Assembly: GCF_016056295.1 (NCBI RefSeq)
Contig: NZ_JAECZB010000098.1
Span: 1-48,497, forward strand
Reading direction: 5' to 3'
DNA: 48,497 nt
Source of the DNA: Atlanticothrix silvestris CENA357
GTDB lineage: Bacteria > Cyanobacteriota > Cyanobacteriia > Cyanobacteriales > Nostocaceae
Shown: piece after piece, positions 37,570 through 47,275 of the stretch
How the letters are laid out: each line of letters opens with the position of its first letter
Numbering within the stretch: position 1 is the stretch's first letter
Program-made: the position numbers and the translations under genes
Notes under the pieces: generated by a model
The model's database searches: none
Told to the model about the DNA's origin: nothing
What the model saw: only the letters and a program-made list of their open reading frames with translations

Positions 37570-38691
37570 ATGACACAGACACAACCAAAAGTAACTTTTA
37601 CTAAAAACTACGGTTTTAGAAAAGAACTAAGCAAACGAGTTGATGCTTATTTTCAGTCTAGGAACATTCCTACTAGAGATAATCCTGCAATGTACCTCAA
37701 AACGGTAATTATTTTGGGATGGGTAATTTCTGCCTGGACATTTACTCTTTTCGGCCCACCGCAAATTTGGATAAAAGTAATTAGCTGTGTTGTCCTTGGA
37801 TTAGGTATTGCTGGTGTTGGTTTTAGCGTAGGGCATGATGCTAATCATGGCGGTTATTCTCGTAAAAAATGGGTGAATAACACTATCGGTTTACTCTACG
37901 ATGTAATTGGTCTATCTAGTTATTTATGGAAATTTAGGCATAATTATTTACATCATACCTTTACCAATATATTAGAACATGATGTAGAAATACATGGTGA
38001 TGGATTAGTGCGGATGACTCCCTACATGGAGCATAAATGGTATCACTCATTTCAACACATATTCATTTTATTTATATATACAGTCATACCAATTTATTGG
38101 TCTATTGCTGATGTTCAACTGATTCTGTTTAAGCGTAAATATCATTCCCATGCAATCCCTACACCTAAACCATTAGATATGCTGATCTTATTGGGGGGCA
38201 AAGTCATCTGGCTAGGGCTTTTCCTGGGAATACCGCTGGTAATAGGTTACACCCCTATTCAGGCTATTGTGGGATTTCTCATCACTTACATGACTTATGG
38301 GTTGGTGATTTGCATAGTTTTCATGCTTGCTCATGTACTAGAAACAGCAGAGTTTATTCAACCGAATTCTGAGACAAATCAAATCGATGATGAATGGGCA
38401 GTTTTTCAAATTAGAACAACTGTTGATTTTGCTCCTAAAAATTACTTTTTAAACTGGTATCTTGGTGGACTTAACTATCAAGTTGTACATCATTTATTTC
38501 CTCAAATTTGCCATATTCATTATCCACAAATAGCTCAAATATTAGCAGAAGTATGCGAAGAATTTGAGGTCAAGTACAATGTTTATCCCACATTTAGATC
38601 AGCACTAACTTCTAATTTTTCCTGGCTGAAACGTATGGGAGAGCCGAATGCAGATTATCCAACTACTCTAGTGGAAAAACTACCTAATTGA
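37570..38691 (+). CDS. desD: Acyl-lipid delta-6 desaturase
   Basis: Front-end desaturase adding the delta-6 double bond to make gamma-linolenate or stearidonate. The 373-aa product closely follows Synechocystis DesD: VGHDANHGGYS (box 1), RHNYLHHTFTNILEHDVEIH (box 2) and LNYQVVHHLFP, the front-end QxxHH third box. There is no fused cytochrome b5 domain, as in other cyanobacteria. It completes a desC-A-B-D cluster; many Nostoc and Anabaena strains lack this gene. Confidence 0.93.
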   Translation: MTQTQPKVTFTKNYGFRKELSKRVDAYFQSRNIPTRDNPAMYLKTVIILGWVISAWTFTLFGPPQIWIKVISCVVLGLGIAGVGFSVGHDANHGGYSRKKWVNNTIGLLYDVIGLSSYLWKFRHNYLHHTFTNILEHDVEIHGDGLVRMTPYMEHKWYHSFQHIFILFIYTVIPIYWSIADVQLILFKRKYHSHAIPTPKPLDMLILLGGKVIWLGLFLGIPLVIGYTPIQAIVGFLITYMTYGLVICIVFMLAHVLETAEFIQPNSETNQIDDEWAVFQIRTTVDFAPKNYFLNWYLGGLNYQVVHHLFPQICHIHYPQIAQILAEVCEEFEVKYNVYPTFRSALTSNFSWLKRMGEPNADYPTTLVEKLPN

Positions 38692-38701
38692 GCCAAAAAT
38701 G

Positions 38702-38720
38702 CCACCCCTCCAAGGGGTGG
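38702..38720 (+). terminator. Hairpin after desD
   Basis: CCACCCCT CCA AGGGGTGG, a perfect 8-bp stem with a 3-base loop, 10 bases after the desD stop. No strong T tract follows, but the position suits transcript termination or stability. Confidence 0.55.
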
Positions 38721-38786
38721 AACTATAATAAACAAAATCCGCGCAAGCAAAATTTTTTTATAAGGAATTGAAATATAAGATAACTG

Positions 38787-39254
38787 TTAGGCGAGTTTTT
38801 TTTCTAAGAAAAGACTCAATGGATCTGGCTTATATTCTCCAAATGGGGTTATTCTATAAAATCCAACCTTTTCATACAATCGAATAGCTTCGTGTTGATA
38901 TATACCTGTTTCTATACGCACAGTGTAAATATTCGCTTCCTTTACATATAATTCTATCTGATTCAAGATTTTTTTACCAATTCCTTGCCCACGAAAGGCT
39001 GGTTTAATATACATCCGCTTGACTTCAGCGTAACCCTGGGGAAAAAACTTTACAGCACCACAGCCAACTGGCTCATTGTCTAGTCTGGCAAGGAAAACGG
39101 TGACGGATTTATGAAGTAGAGCAGAAATATCAAGACCGTGTCTACTCTCAGGAGGGTAAAGAGTTGCCAAATAATTGTCAAGTTCTCTAATTAATTCTTG
39201 TATAGCAGAACAAGTTGGCTTCTCAGGAATAATTACAAGTTGTGGCGTGATCAT
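38787..39254 (-). CDS. GNAT-family N-acetyltransferase
   Basis: Acetyl-CoA-dependent acetyltransferase of 155 aa. The acetyl-CoA-binding motif A is clear: VKRMYIKPAFRGQGIGKKIL (R/Q-x-x-G-x-G/A). Motif B follows (EAIRLYEKVGFYRI). The N-terminal half has ELDNYLATLYPPESR, as in small GNATs of the YitF/RimI-like type; the substrate is unknown. It lies 16 bases after proA on the same strand and may be co-transcribed with it. Confidence 0.87.
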   Translation of the reverse strand: MITPQLVIIPEKPTCSAIQELIRELDNYLATLYPPESRHGLDISALLHKSVTVFLARLDNEPVGCGAVKFFPQGYAEVKRMYIKPAFRGQGIGKKILNQIELYVKEANIYTVRIETGIYQHEAIRLYEKVGFYRITPFGEYKPDPLSLFLEKKLA

Positions 39255-39270
39255 TGATCATTCTCCACTG

Positions 39271-40536
39271 CTAAAACCGTCCATTCCCCTGAACAATGTG
39301 CTTGACGGTCGTTAGAGTTTCCAAACTAATAAATCCCCGGCGGTGTCCTTTTTGGTTAGACATGCCGAGAAATACTGAATCCCCCCGCGAGGGGTTGCGG
39401 GAAAAACGCGGGGAAGTGTTGATGTAAGTAGAGGCGCTATTAACTCCTAAAGCAAATTGCCGACTTTCTTGGTAAGATTCAGTCACAATACAGTCAGCAT
39501 GACCGCTGCTGTGTTGATTAATCCAGGCGATCGCTCCATCTAAACTATCTACTAATTTAAAAGCTATTGTCTTGGTTAAATAAGGGGTTCCCCATTCGCC
39601 TTCTTTGGCTAGATGCAATTGGGGAAAAGCCTCTACTAGTTCTGCATCCCCTTTAACTTCAAAGCCTTTTTCTTTCAAGCTGTTCCACAGAACAGCCAAA
39701 GATGATGGCATGGCTTGGCGATGAATTAGGACTTTTTCAATGGCGTTAACTGGATCTGGTTCACTTTGATGACTATCAATAATCATCCAGCGTACCATCT
39801 CTAAACTGGCATTGAGCGACCAGTAGAGGTAACAGTTACCCATCGCTGACTTTAAAACTGGGTAGCTTGCTTGCCGCATTACCTGCTGTACCAAGCTAGA
39901 ACGTCCATAGGGAATCACCAAGTTCATGTACTGGTCTTGGGTAACTAAATCCCGAATTGAAGCACCATGTTCTGCTGCTATGAGTTCTACACAGCCTGGC
40001 GGGAGACCAACTTCTGCGATCGCACTTTGTAGTACCTCAGCAATCACTGCATTAGAATGGCTAGCTTCAGCACCCCCTTTGAGAATAATACTATTACCAG
40101 TTTTTATACAAAACCCCGCCGCGATCGCCCCTAAATCAGGAAATGCCTCATAAATAAATCCAATCACTCCCAAAGGCATTAACTGAGTGTAACTCTGAGA
40201 GTCTTCTAGTTGATAATCAGCATTCCTGACTCGCCTTAGTGGATCTGATAGTTCCCCTAACCTTTGAAGAATTTCCACTGTTGTCTCTAGCCGTGTAGGA
40301 GTCAACTTCAGCCAATCCAAAATCAACTCTGGTACTGCCATTTCTTTGCTGGCTTCTAAATCCAAAGTATTGGCTTCTAAAATGTCGTCAAATGAGCGCT
40401 CAATCGCCTGTGCCATTGCCAACACAGCGCGACTGCGGTCTACTCCCTTTGTGAAGCCCAACTTTAGGGAAGCCTGATAAGCGCGTTTAGCGCTAGTAAT
40501 TGGTTCAGGGCAATCATCCAAAACTTCAATGGTCAT
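39271..40536 (-). CDS. proA: Gamma-glutamyl phosphate reductase
   Basis: Second step of proline synthesis: NADPH reduction of glutamyl 5-phosphate. The 421-aa product has the aldehyde dehydrogenase fold with family motifs ANTLDLEAS, the nucleotide-site MPLGVIGFIYEAFPD, NSIILKGGAEASHSN, and the C-terminal RFSRNPSRGDSVFLGM. The catalytic Cys lies in HRQ-type context in E. coli; here the nearest candidate is in GHADCIVTES. proB is not adjacent. Downstream gene is a GNAT, upstream a small membrane protein. Confidence 0.93.
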   Translation of the reverse strand: MTIEVLDDCPEPITSAKRAYQASLKLGFTKGVDRSRAVLAMAQAIERSFDDILEANTLDLEASKEMAVPELILDWLKLTPTRLETTVEILQRLGELSDPLRRVRNADYQLEDSQSYTQLMPLGVIGFIYEAFPDLGAIAAGFCIKTGNSIILKGGAEASHSNAVIAEVLQSAIAEVGLPPGCVELIAAEHGASIRDLVTQDQYMNLVIPYGRSSLVQQVMRQASYPVLKSAMGNCYLYWSLNASLEMVRWMIIDSHQSEPDPVNAIEKVLIHRQAMPSSLAVLWNSLKEKGFEVKGDAELVEAFPQLHLAKEGEWGTPYLTKTIAFKLVDSLDGAIAWINQHSSGHADCIVTESYQESRQFALGVNSASTYINTSPRFSRNPSRGDSVFLGMSNQKGHRRGFISLETLTTVKHIVQGNGRF

Positions 40537-40540
40537 TGAA

Positions 40541-40948
40541 TTAACGTCTGTAGGTAAGCCAGACCATTAGTGCTGGCAGAATAGCTAACAGCACTGCCAC
40601 CATCGCCCAAGCAATAATGCTAGAACCATTCGCTAATCGCAATGCTAATGGCAACCATATAATCACTAGCACGAAAAGAATGCCCAATGCTATCGGTAGA
40701 TAGCTTTCTCCCAGTCGTGGTTGTACTACATGCCAACTATTTCCCGTCCAGCGCCAAGCTCGCTTGTAGGGATAGGTGGTAGAAAGCTGTTCTAAGACAT
40801 GACCATTATCTTCTACGACAAAGATTTGCTGACAGCGATCGCAACCAAATGCTTCTGTCAGAGTAATGGGAATCAACTGCCCCCGGCGACGACAGGGACA
40901 AGGATATTCCGTATTGAAGTCAATTTTTTCAGGTTTTTGAGATTGCAC
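40541..40948 (-). CDS. Zinc-ribbon, two-helix membrane protein
   Basis: Unrecognised 135-aa product. The N-terminal half has a CPC ... CDRC arrangement (about 17-40), probably a zinc ribbon. A Trp-rich stretch (AWRWTGNSWHVV) follows, then two membrane helices (about 84-104 and 111-131) ending in YRR. Start GTG. It is separated from proA by only 4 bases, so the two are probably translated from one transcript. The function is unknown. Confidence 0.65.
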   Translation of the reverse strand: MQSQKPEKIDFNTEYPCPCRRRGQLIPITLTEAFGCDRCQQIFVVEDNGHVLEQLSTTYPYKRAWRWTGNSWHVVQPRLGESYLPIALGILFVLVIIWLPLALRLANGSSIIAWAMVAVLLAILPALMVWLTYRR

Positions 40949-40955
40949 AAGCGTT

Positions 40956-41153
40956 CTAATAACTTGAGCGTGTTTTTACTGGCTGCGAGAATACATTTCC
41001 CTGGCAATGCCTGGGTGGCTTCTCTGTGGTCAACTTTTGAGCTAAATAATGATTTAAGGCAAACACTGTCATGATTGCAAACAAAAATAAAGTAATAATT
41101 TCATATTTGTCCCCCCAGGATGGATATCTTTGGCTGAAAGATATCTTTGGCAA
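40956..41153 (-). CDS. Small hypothetical membrane protein
   Basis: A 65-aa frame starting at TTG, with one hydrophobic segment (IITLFLFAIMTVFALNHYLA) and a basic tail. It ends 7 bases before the zinc-ribbon gene on the same strand, so it could be the first gene of that group. The start is weak and the 5' end includes a short direct repeat (GATATCTTTGG). Uncertain. Confidence 0.35.
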   Translation of the reverse strand: MPKISFSQRYPSWGDKYEIITLFLFAIMTVFALNHYLAQKLTTEKPPRHCQGNVFSQPVKTRSSY

Positions 41154-41648
41154 TCTTGTTTAAGAATTTCTTGATCTTCATTTGATGGCTTTAAATTTGG
41201 GCATTAATTGTGCTTGTATCTCTGCTACAATTTTAAACTTACGTGGGGGTAACTTCTGAAAACAACCGATCTCAGAGAGTTACGCCTATAAGCAACTCAT
41301 GTACAGGACTTTTGACAGTGCCCTAGGTTTTCTTGTGAATTACTGGGGTCACTATTATTGTTTTCCTGTGATCAAGCTTTGATCGGGATCACTTCTATGT
41401 CAATTACTTATGATCACCTTTAAGTGTTGATGCTGGTTTCGATTCAAGAAGCACAAGCATTTTTCAAGAGCAATAAGTGCCTTACACATTTTTAGTTAGA
41501 TTGCTTGATGCTAGCTTCACAACTGCAATCAATATGTAATCTGGATTACCATACTCTAAACCCGATGAGTCAGGTACACTCCCAAAAATTGTAGCCAAAC
41601 TACCCTGCGGTTAGAACAGATTAGAGTTAAGATTCATATTTTTTAACA
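41154..41648. other. 495-bp intergenic region
   Basis: No credible gene. Only a short palindrome GATCAA/TTGATC (about 41379-41398) and AT-rich sequence before the tRNA were seen. Confidence 0.5.
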
Positions 41649-41720
41649 AGCGGGTAACGCGATTCGAACGCGCGACATTCACCTTGGCAAGGTGACGCTC
41701 TACCACTGAGCTATACCCGC
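41649..41720 (-). tRNA. tRNA-Gly (GCC anticodon)
   Basis: Read on the minus strand it folds into a full cloverleaf: acceptor GCGGGTA/TACCCGC, D-arm GCTC...GAGC, anticodon stem TCACC/GGTGA with loop TTGCCAA (anticodon GCC), and T-arm GCGCG TTCGAAT CGCGT. The discriminator is T. CCA is not encoded and would be added by the tRNA nucleotidyltransferase. Length 72. Confidence 0.97.
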
Positions 41721-41842
41721 ATTTGCTACTTATCTATGATCTCAAATCTATCTCTATTTGTCAACTCTTGAATTCAATTATTTTAGTCAATAGTCCATAA
41801 TCAATAGTCAAAAAATCTTGGAATACGGACTATTGATTGGCT

Positions 41843-42421
41843 TCAGACGATTTCTTCAGACTCCGCAGTTAAATTACCGACGCTGGCACTTGGGAAAGAA
41901 GCGGGCAACGACTGAGGATTACGAGAGTATGGCTCTGCTAGGTTAGAACGCAGTTGCCGCATGAGACTAGCCATTTCCAGAGCATTCATGGCGTAGTCCC
42001 AGCCATGATTACCTTTGATGCCTGCACGCTCTAGGGCTTGCTGCATAGTGTCTACTGTCAAAATTCCAAAAATTACTGGAACTCCAGTCTGAAAACTAGC
42101 AGCAGCAATACCTTTGGCAGCTTCAGAAGAGACTAAATCAAAGTGGGGTGTTTGTCCTCGAATCACAGCACCGAGACAAATTACAGCATCATAACGATGT
42201 GAGAGTGCCAATTGGCGAGCCACAATTGGTACTTCAAAACTTCCAGGAACCCAAACATAGTCCACTTGATTACCGTGGGGATTGGGGTCTACGCCGTGGC
42301 GTTTCAAGCAATCTTGACATCCCTCTAACAGTTTTCCGGTAACAAGGTCATTAAATCGACCAATAACCACTGCAAAACGCAAAGGTTCCGTTTGAGTAAA
42401 AGTTCCCTCAAAAACCGCCAT
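41843..42421 (-). CDS. ribH: 6,7-dimethyl-8-ribityllumazine synthase
   Basis: Penultimate step of riboflavin synthesis. From the ATG at 42421 the product is 192 aa, with a C-terminal extension after residue about 155 seen in some cyanobacteria. Motifs: [31 protein letters not shown] (substrate site), [14 protein letters not shown], and [17 protein letters not shown]. An upstream in-frame start at 42493 adds 24 unrelated residues. It is on the same strand as psbZ, 184 bases downstream of it. Confidence 0.93.
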   Translation of the reverse strand: MAVFEGTFTQTEPLRFAVVIGRFNDLVTGKLLEGCQDCLKRHGVDPNPHGNQVDYVWVPGSFEVPIVARQLALSHRYDAVICLGAVIRGQTPHFDLVSSEAAKGIAAASFQTGVPVIFGILTVDTMQQALERAGIKGNHGWDYAMNALEMASLMRQLRSNLAEPYSRNPQSLPASFPSASVGNLTAESEEIV

Positions 42422-42605
42422 GACTGCCTCTGAATCAACTACACTCTTGCCACTATACATTTGTTCTTTAAACGTAGAAGAGCAAGAAAGCACAATTAGG
42501 CAAAAAGAACAATGAAAAATTATCCATTGAGATTTTGCTGTATTCTTGGCTTTCCTGCTCTTGTATTCCCTATGCTATTTGCTGGCATTAGGGCAAAGCC
42601 GTTGC

Positions 42606-42794
42606 TTAAACAACAAAAAAGTTTAACAGGCCAACTAAAAGCACTAAAGCAATCCAGGCTCCAGAACCAAGCCAGAGCAGCTTTTTAGATTCAACCCAGT
42701 TTTGTGGAGTTGCATAAGCAACAGGAACACCAACAACTAGAACAAAAGACAAAACTACGAGAGCTATTAAAGCAAATTGGAATATTATCGTCAT
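42606..42794 (-). CDS. psbZ: Photosystem II protein Z
   Basis: Small core subunit of photosystem II in the thylakoid membrane; it supports PSII-light-harvesting contacts. The 62-aa product, from the ATG at 42794, has the PsbZ pattern: two membrane helices (about 3-24 and 40-60) joined by [18 protein letters not shown] frame starting 20 residues earlier is not family-like. Located upstream of ribH. Confidence 0.95.
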   Translation of the reverse strand: MTIIFQFALIALVVLSFVLVVGVPVAYATPQNWVESKKLLWLGSGAWIALVLLVGLLNFFVV

Positions 42795-43094
42795 TTTTGT
42801 TTCTCCCAAGACAGCGAAATAGTGACATATCCTACCTACACCGACTGCAAGCATTATAGTGTAGGCTTCTCAGTGACTTCCGGTAAAACGCTGGAAGTTT
42901 CCTGAGCTTTGATTGAGGTTTTCCGTGATGTTCCACGGAAAACACTTTAATTTTTTCTTCCTTATTTGTAAGCTAGCAGAAATTGCGTCACTATAGTCAT
43001 TAGTTAGTTGTCAGTTGTTAGTCCTGACCGTTAATCATGAAGGGATTTGCCAGTTACTTATTTTGGAAACTAAAACTACCACGCTGGCTCACCA

Positions 43095-43129
43095 CTGACT
43101 ACTGACTACTGACCACTGACCGCTGACAA
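43095..43129 (+). repeat. Five tandem heptamers directly before the cca gene
   Basis: CTGACTA, CTGACTA, CTGACCA, CTGACCG, CTGACAA in a row, ending 2 bases before the ATG at 43132. Related heptamers occur near 42998-43030. They resemble the short tandemly repeated sequences of heterocystous cyanobacteria. They occupy the position where a ribosome binding site is expected, and no GAGG is present. Confidence 0.75.
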
Positions 43130-43131
43130 TT

Positions 43132-45840
43132 ATGGATTTAATTCTTTGTCACACAACAGCTGACTTTGACGCACTAGGAGCAGCGGTAGGACTAACGTGT
43201 TTGCTCCCAGGAAGTAAGATTGTGTTGACTGGTGGTTCTCATCCACCTGTGCGGGATTTTTTAGCGTTGCATCGGGATGAATATCCCTTAATTGAACGGC
43301 GTTCGGTCAATCCTGAGAAGATTCGTTCCCTAACAATTGTAGATACCCAACAGCGCGATCGCCTGGGAAAAGCTGCTGAGTGGTTAGATTTATCTCATAT
43401 CAAAGAAATCATAGTTTATGACCATCATCTAGGACAAAAACAGAATATTCCAGCTACCCAGTCTTATATTTCTGCTGTAGGAGCCACCACTACTTTAATG
43501 GTGGAACAATTGCAACAACAGCAAATTTCTCTTACACCCTCCCAAGCGACGGTGATGGCGTTGGGTATCCACGTTGATACTGGCTCGTTAACTTATGATA
43601 GTGCTACACCACGGGATGCCCTGGCTTTAGCTTGGCTGATGCAGCAAGGTGCTAGTTTGTCGGTAGTTTCTACTTATCGAGACCCTGGTTTATCTCCCCA
43701 ATTACAACAACTATTAACAGAAGCAATAGAAAACTTACAATCTTTCTGTTTGCATGGATATACTGTTGCCTGGGTAACTCTCAAAACGAATGATTTTGTA
43801 CCGGGTTTATCTAGTCTGGCTTCGCAATTAGTTGAGTTAAGCGAGATTGATGCTTTGCTTTTGGCCAACGAACATCATCTGGGAGAAGATGATTCACGCT
43901 TAACTATAATAGGGCGATCGCAAATTCCTGGTGTTAATCTCAATTCATTATTCCAACCCCTAGGTGGCGGTGGACATTCCCAAGCAACATCACTGAACCT
44001 ACGCAAAGTAGATTCCCAGGAAATCTTAAAACAACTGCTAGACGGCATCAAAGCCTCAATTCCCCATCCTCCCACTGCGCGGGATTTAATGTCCTCACCC
44101 GTCCGCACCATTCGTCCTGAAACCACAATTGCAGAAGCGCAGCGCATTTTATTACGCTATGGACACTCTGGTTTGTCTGTAGTCGATGCCCAAGGGCAAT
44201 TAGTAGGGATTATTTCGCGGCGAGATATCGATATTGCTCTGCACCACGGCTTTAGTCACGCGCCAGTCAAAGGCTACATGACAACAAATGTAAAAACTAT
44301 TACACCGAGTACGACATTGCCACAAATTGAGTCGCTGATGGTGACTTATGATATTGGGCGCTTGCCAGTATTGGAGAATGGACAGTTAGTGGGTCTTGTT
44401 ACCCGCACTGATGTATTGCGAGAATTACATCAAGCAGATGAAGATAGGGGCGCAGGAACAGAGGCACAAAGGAGTAGAAGAGGGGAAGGTAATATTAATC
44501 TGCCTCAATTACAAACTAAACTTGCTCCTCAACTGTGGCAATTACTCACCACTGCATCACAAGCAGCAGAAAAACGGGGTTGGCATCTTTATTTGGTAGG
44601 GGGTGCAGTGCGGGACTTGCTGTTAGCTGAATCAGCAGCAGGTAATTTGATGATTACAGACATTGATTTGGTAGTTGATGGTTTTCATCAAGCAGCAGAT
44701 GTTGGCGCTGGTGTGGAATTAGCAAAGGCACTCCAACAAATTTATACAGCAGCTCGCTTAGACATCCACGGGGCTTTTCAAACTGCTGCTTTGTTGTGGC
44801 ACAAAGATCCAGAATTAGACTCTTTATGGGTGGATATTGCCACCGCCAGGACAGAATTTTATCCTTACCCAGCAGCGAATCCCGAAGTTGAGGCGAGTTC
44901 CATTCGTCAAGATTTGTATCGCCGAGACTTTACCATTAACGCCCTCGCTCTACGTCTCACTTCTCCCCGTGGTGGTGAATTACTCGATTTCTTTGGTGGT
45001 TTACTAGATTTACAAGCCAAGCAAATTCGGGTTTTACATGCCAACAGCTTTATCGAAGATCCCACCCGCATTTATCGCGGTGTGCGTTTTGCTGTGCGCT
45101 TCGGGTTTGAGATTGAACCGCAAACAGAAGAGTTTATTCGTTATGCCATCAATAGTGGTGTTTACGATCGCACTTCCCAAATAAATAGTAGAACCCCAGC
45201 GCTACAAACTAGACTCAAAGCAGAACTAAAACATATTTTAGAAGCTCCTTACTGGCAACTAGCTTTGCAGTTACTCGATAATTTGGGAGCTTTGCAATGT
45301 ATACATCCTACCCTGCAATTAAATAATTCACTCCTGCGGCAACTGAGTTTATTAGAACGCTGTTTGCGGCGATTTGATCCCCAACAAAGTCTCATTCACT
45401 GGCAAATGCGGCTAGAAGCCATAATTGCCCACCTAGCACCCGAATACCGGGAGAAAGTAGCAAAAAATCTGCAATTGCAAGAGGATAGCATTAAACGCTT
45501 GGAAAATTTGGCTTCAGCCCAAACTGATGTACAGGAATCTCTCCCTCTGTGCCAACGTTTCAGTCAGATAATGCAGATCCTCAGACAGTACGATTTACCA
45601 ATGCTGATTTTAATTGCCTTACAAAGCTCACGCCTCATTAGACAGCAAATTTGGCATTATTTCACAGTTTTGGCAAATGTGCAGCCAATTCTCAATGGTA
45701 ACGACCTCAAGAAATTAGGTTACAAACCCGGCCCACAATATCGGCAAATTTTAGATGATTTACTCGCTGCTACTGTGGATGGAGTGGTTAAAGATAAGAC
45801 ACAAGCAGAAGAATTTTTAAGCAAACATTATCCCATTTAG
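43132..45840 (+). CDS. cca: DHH-CBS-tRNA nucleotidyltransferase fusion
   Basis: A 902-aa multidomain protein. Residues 1-320: DHH phosphoesterase ([13 protein letters not shown] at the N-terminus, VYDHHLG, and DHHA1 [10 protein letters not shown]). About 325-440: a CBS pair ([36 protein letters not shown]). About 475 onward: class II nucleotidyltransferase head with [20 protein letters not shown] and [13 protein letters not shown], then the RNA-binding region. Activity may be CCA or A addition; some cyanobacteria split C and A addition between two enzymes. The CBS pair suggests adenylate sensing. Confidence 0.9.
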   Translation: MDLILCHTTADFDALGAAVGLTCLLPGSKIVLTGGSHPPVRDFLALHRDEYPLIERRSVNPEKIRSLTIVDTQQRDRLGKAAEWLDLSHIKEIIVYDHHLGQKQNIPATQSYISAVGATTTLMVEQLQQQQISLTPSQATVMALGIHVDTGSLTYDSATPRDALALAWLMQQGASLSVVSTYRDPGLSPQLQQLLTEAIENLQSFCLHGYTVAWVTLKTNDFVPGLSSLASQLVELSEIDALLLANEHHLGEDDSRLTIIGRSQIPGVNLNSLFQPLGGGGHSQATSLNLRKVDSQEILKQLLDGIKASIPHPPTARDLMSSPVRTIRPETTIAEAQRILLRYGHSGLSVVDAQGQLVGIISRRDIDIALHHGFSHAPVKGYMTTNVKTITPSTTLPQIESLMVTYDIGRLPVLENGQLVGLVTRTDVLRELHQADEDRGAGTEAQRSRRGEGNINLPQLQTKLAPQLWQLLTTASQAAEKRGWHLYLVGGAVRDLLLAESAAGNLMITDIDLVVDGFHQAADVGAGVELAKALQQIYTAARLDIHGAFQTAALLWHKDPELDSLWVDIATARTEFYPYPAANPEVEASSIRQDLYRRDFTINALALRLTSPRGGELLDFFGGLLDLQAKQIRVLHANSFIEDPTRIYRGVRFAVRFGFEIEPQTEEFIRYAINSGVYDRTSQINSRTPALQTRLKAELKHILEAPYWQLALQLLDNLGALQCIHPTLQLNNSLLRQLSLLERCLRRFDPQQSLIHWQMRLEAIIAHLAPEYREKVAKNLQLQEDSIKRLENLASAQTDVQESLPLCQRFSQIMQILRQYDLPMLILIALQSSRLIRQQIWHYFTVLANVQPILNGNDLKKLGYKPGPQYRQILDDLLAATVDGVVKDKTQAEEFLSKHYPI

Positions 45841-45984
45841 ATTTAGTGATATGTGTTTGTAGTCGGGACTTTAGTCGTTGCTTTTTTCAGCACTAAAGTC
45901 TTACTACGAACAACTTACTTATCCTGACTCAGGTAAGGAACAGTGTGCAGTCCCCTGCTGTCCTATCCTGGAGATAAGTAATAT

Positions 45985-46941
45985 GTGGGTGAGACTGTGT
46001 TTTTCAGCGTTGTGATACCAACTTATAATCGTCAGCCGATTTTAGAAAAATGCCTCCGCGCCTTGGAGGTGCAAGAGTTCAGTACGTCAAGTTCAATCAG
46101 TGATTACGAAATTGTCTTGGTAGATGACGGTTCTACTGATGGCACATTAGAGTGGTTAGCAGCACACAAAGACGAGTTTCCCCATGTACGTTGGTTTCAA
46201 CAGAATCATGCTGGCCCAGCTGCGGCGCGGAATTTGGGGGTAGAGCAGGCACAGGGAGATACAATTATTTTTATTGATAGTGATTTAGTGGTACTAAAAG
46301 ATTTTTTACAAGCTCATGCAGATGCACTAGTAACAGGAAAAGAGCAATTAGGCTGCGATCGCTTTTTTACTTACGGTGCAGTAATTAATACTTGCAATTT
46401 CGATAATCCTACTGCTGAACCTTATAAAATTACAGACTTTTCTGCCGCATTTTTTGCCACAGGAAACGTAGCAATTTCCAAACATTGGTTAGAGAAAGCT
46501 GGACTTTTTGACAACAGTTTTCAACTTTATGGATGGGAAGATTTAGAATTAGGGGTAAGACTAAAAAATTTAGGATTAAAGCTTATTAAATGTCCGGCTG
46601 CTGTTGGCTATCACTGGCATCCAGCATTCAAATTAGAGCAAATTCCCAGTTTGATAGAAAAAGAAATTCAACGCGGTCGCATGGGAGTTTTATTTTATCA
46701 AAAGCATCCTACTTGGGAAGTACGGATGATGATTCAAATGACTTGGTTGCATCGCTTACTTTGGGGAATACTCTCACTCAATGGCGCACTCAATGAAAAA
46801 ACGATGGCTCCATTTTTGCGTTGGCTGATTAATTTAGGTAAACCTCAATTGGCTTTAGAAACTGCTCGAATTTTTCTGAATTGGTACAATGTTAAGGGAG
46901 TTTATGCAGCTTATTTAGAAGCTGAACAAAAGCAAAGCTAA
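45985..46941 (+). CDS. Family 2 glycosyltransferase
   Basis: GT-A fold glycosyltransferase of 318 aa. Visible: VVIPTYNRQPILEKCL (nucleotide site), VLVDDGSTDGTLEWL (first Asp pair), GPAAARNLGVEQAQGDTIIFIDSDL (DxD-type metal site) and LYGWEDLELGVRL (catalytic-base region). The start is a GTG at 45985 (a nearby ATG is out of frame). It ends in a long amphipathic tail with no clear membrane span. Donor, acceptor and pathway are unknown; no polysaccharide genes flank it. Confidence 0.88.
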   Translation: MGETVFFSVVIPTYNRQPILEKCLRALEVQEFSTSSSISDYEIVLVDDGSTDGTLEWLAAHKDEFPHVRWFQQNHAGPAAARNLGVEQAQGDTIIFIDSDLVVLKDFLQAHADALVTGKEQLGCDRFFTYGAVINTCNFDNPTAEPYKITDFSAAFFATGNVAISKHWLEKAGLFDNSFQLYGWEDLELGVRLKNLGLKLIKCPAAVGYHWHPAFKLEQIPSLIEKEIQRGRMGVLFYQKHPTWEVRMMIQMTWLHRLLWGILSLNGALNEKTMAPFLRWLINLGKPQLALETARIFLNWYNVKGVYAAYLEAEQKQS

Positions 46942-46955
46942 CCACCTACTGTGTG

Positions 46956-47140
46956 TCAATAAATAATGGGAGCATCCCGCTTTTTTAATCAATACCCTTC
47001 TAGGGTATTGCTACACGAACGAAGCCTGCCTTCGCAGTCTATAAACATTCATAGCCTGCGAAGGCAGGCTTCGTATTTGTAGCCCCAGGCTTATAGCCTG
47101 TGGGCATTTTAAAAACTGGGATGCACCCATAAATAATTGA
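46956..47140. mobile_element. 185-bp composite palindrome (MITE-like)
   Basis: Bounded by inverted arms 46956-46985 and 47111-47140, which match at 24 of 30 positions (core ATGGGnGCATCCC). Inside are a hairpin AATACCC/GGGTATT (46991-47009), a perfect 18-bp inverted repeat (47020-47037 with 47056-47073, GAAGCCTGCCTTCGCAG core) and a third hairpin (47082-47105). The layered structure resembles a small non-autonomous element. It may also terminate the glycosyltransferase transcript (GGGAGCATCCCGC then six T at 46968-46986). Confidence 0.55.
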
Positions 47141-47146
47141 CCAGTT

Positions 47147-47275
47147 TTAATTAAAGATTAAAAATTGAAATAAATAATCATTTTTAATTAATTCTGGGTA
47201 CAAGCCTCTACTAAATCTTTGATTTAGTGGTCTACAGGCTGAAATCCAAACATTGACATCAAGGATAACTCTCAT
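47147..47275 (-). pseudogene. Truncated PIN toxin
   Basis: The frame begins MRVILDVNVWIS, nearly the same as the neighbouring toxin at 47993 (MRVVLDVNVWVS). After 12 residues it continues into a palindromic repeat (TACTAAATC/GATTTAGTG arms, about 47213-47231) and then random AT-rich sequence with a stop. The ATG overlaps the upstream antitoxin stop (ATGA). Catalytic residues other than the first Asp are lost, so it is dead. Confidence 0.7.

Noticed and set aside
42512-42655. Small plus-strand hydrophobic frame antisense to the psbZ 3' end
   Set aside because: It overlaps the conserved psbZ coding region and has no ribosome binding site; hydrophobicity is explained by the antisense of a membrane gene.
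43095-43129. Could the tandem heptamers be a CRISPR array?
   Set aside because: The units are 7 bases with no spacers, so they are a simple tandem repeat.
45983-46012. ATG at 45983 as glycosyltransferase start
   Set aside because: It is out of frame and reaches a stop after about ten codons; the GTG at 45985 leads into the conserved VVIPTYNR.
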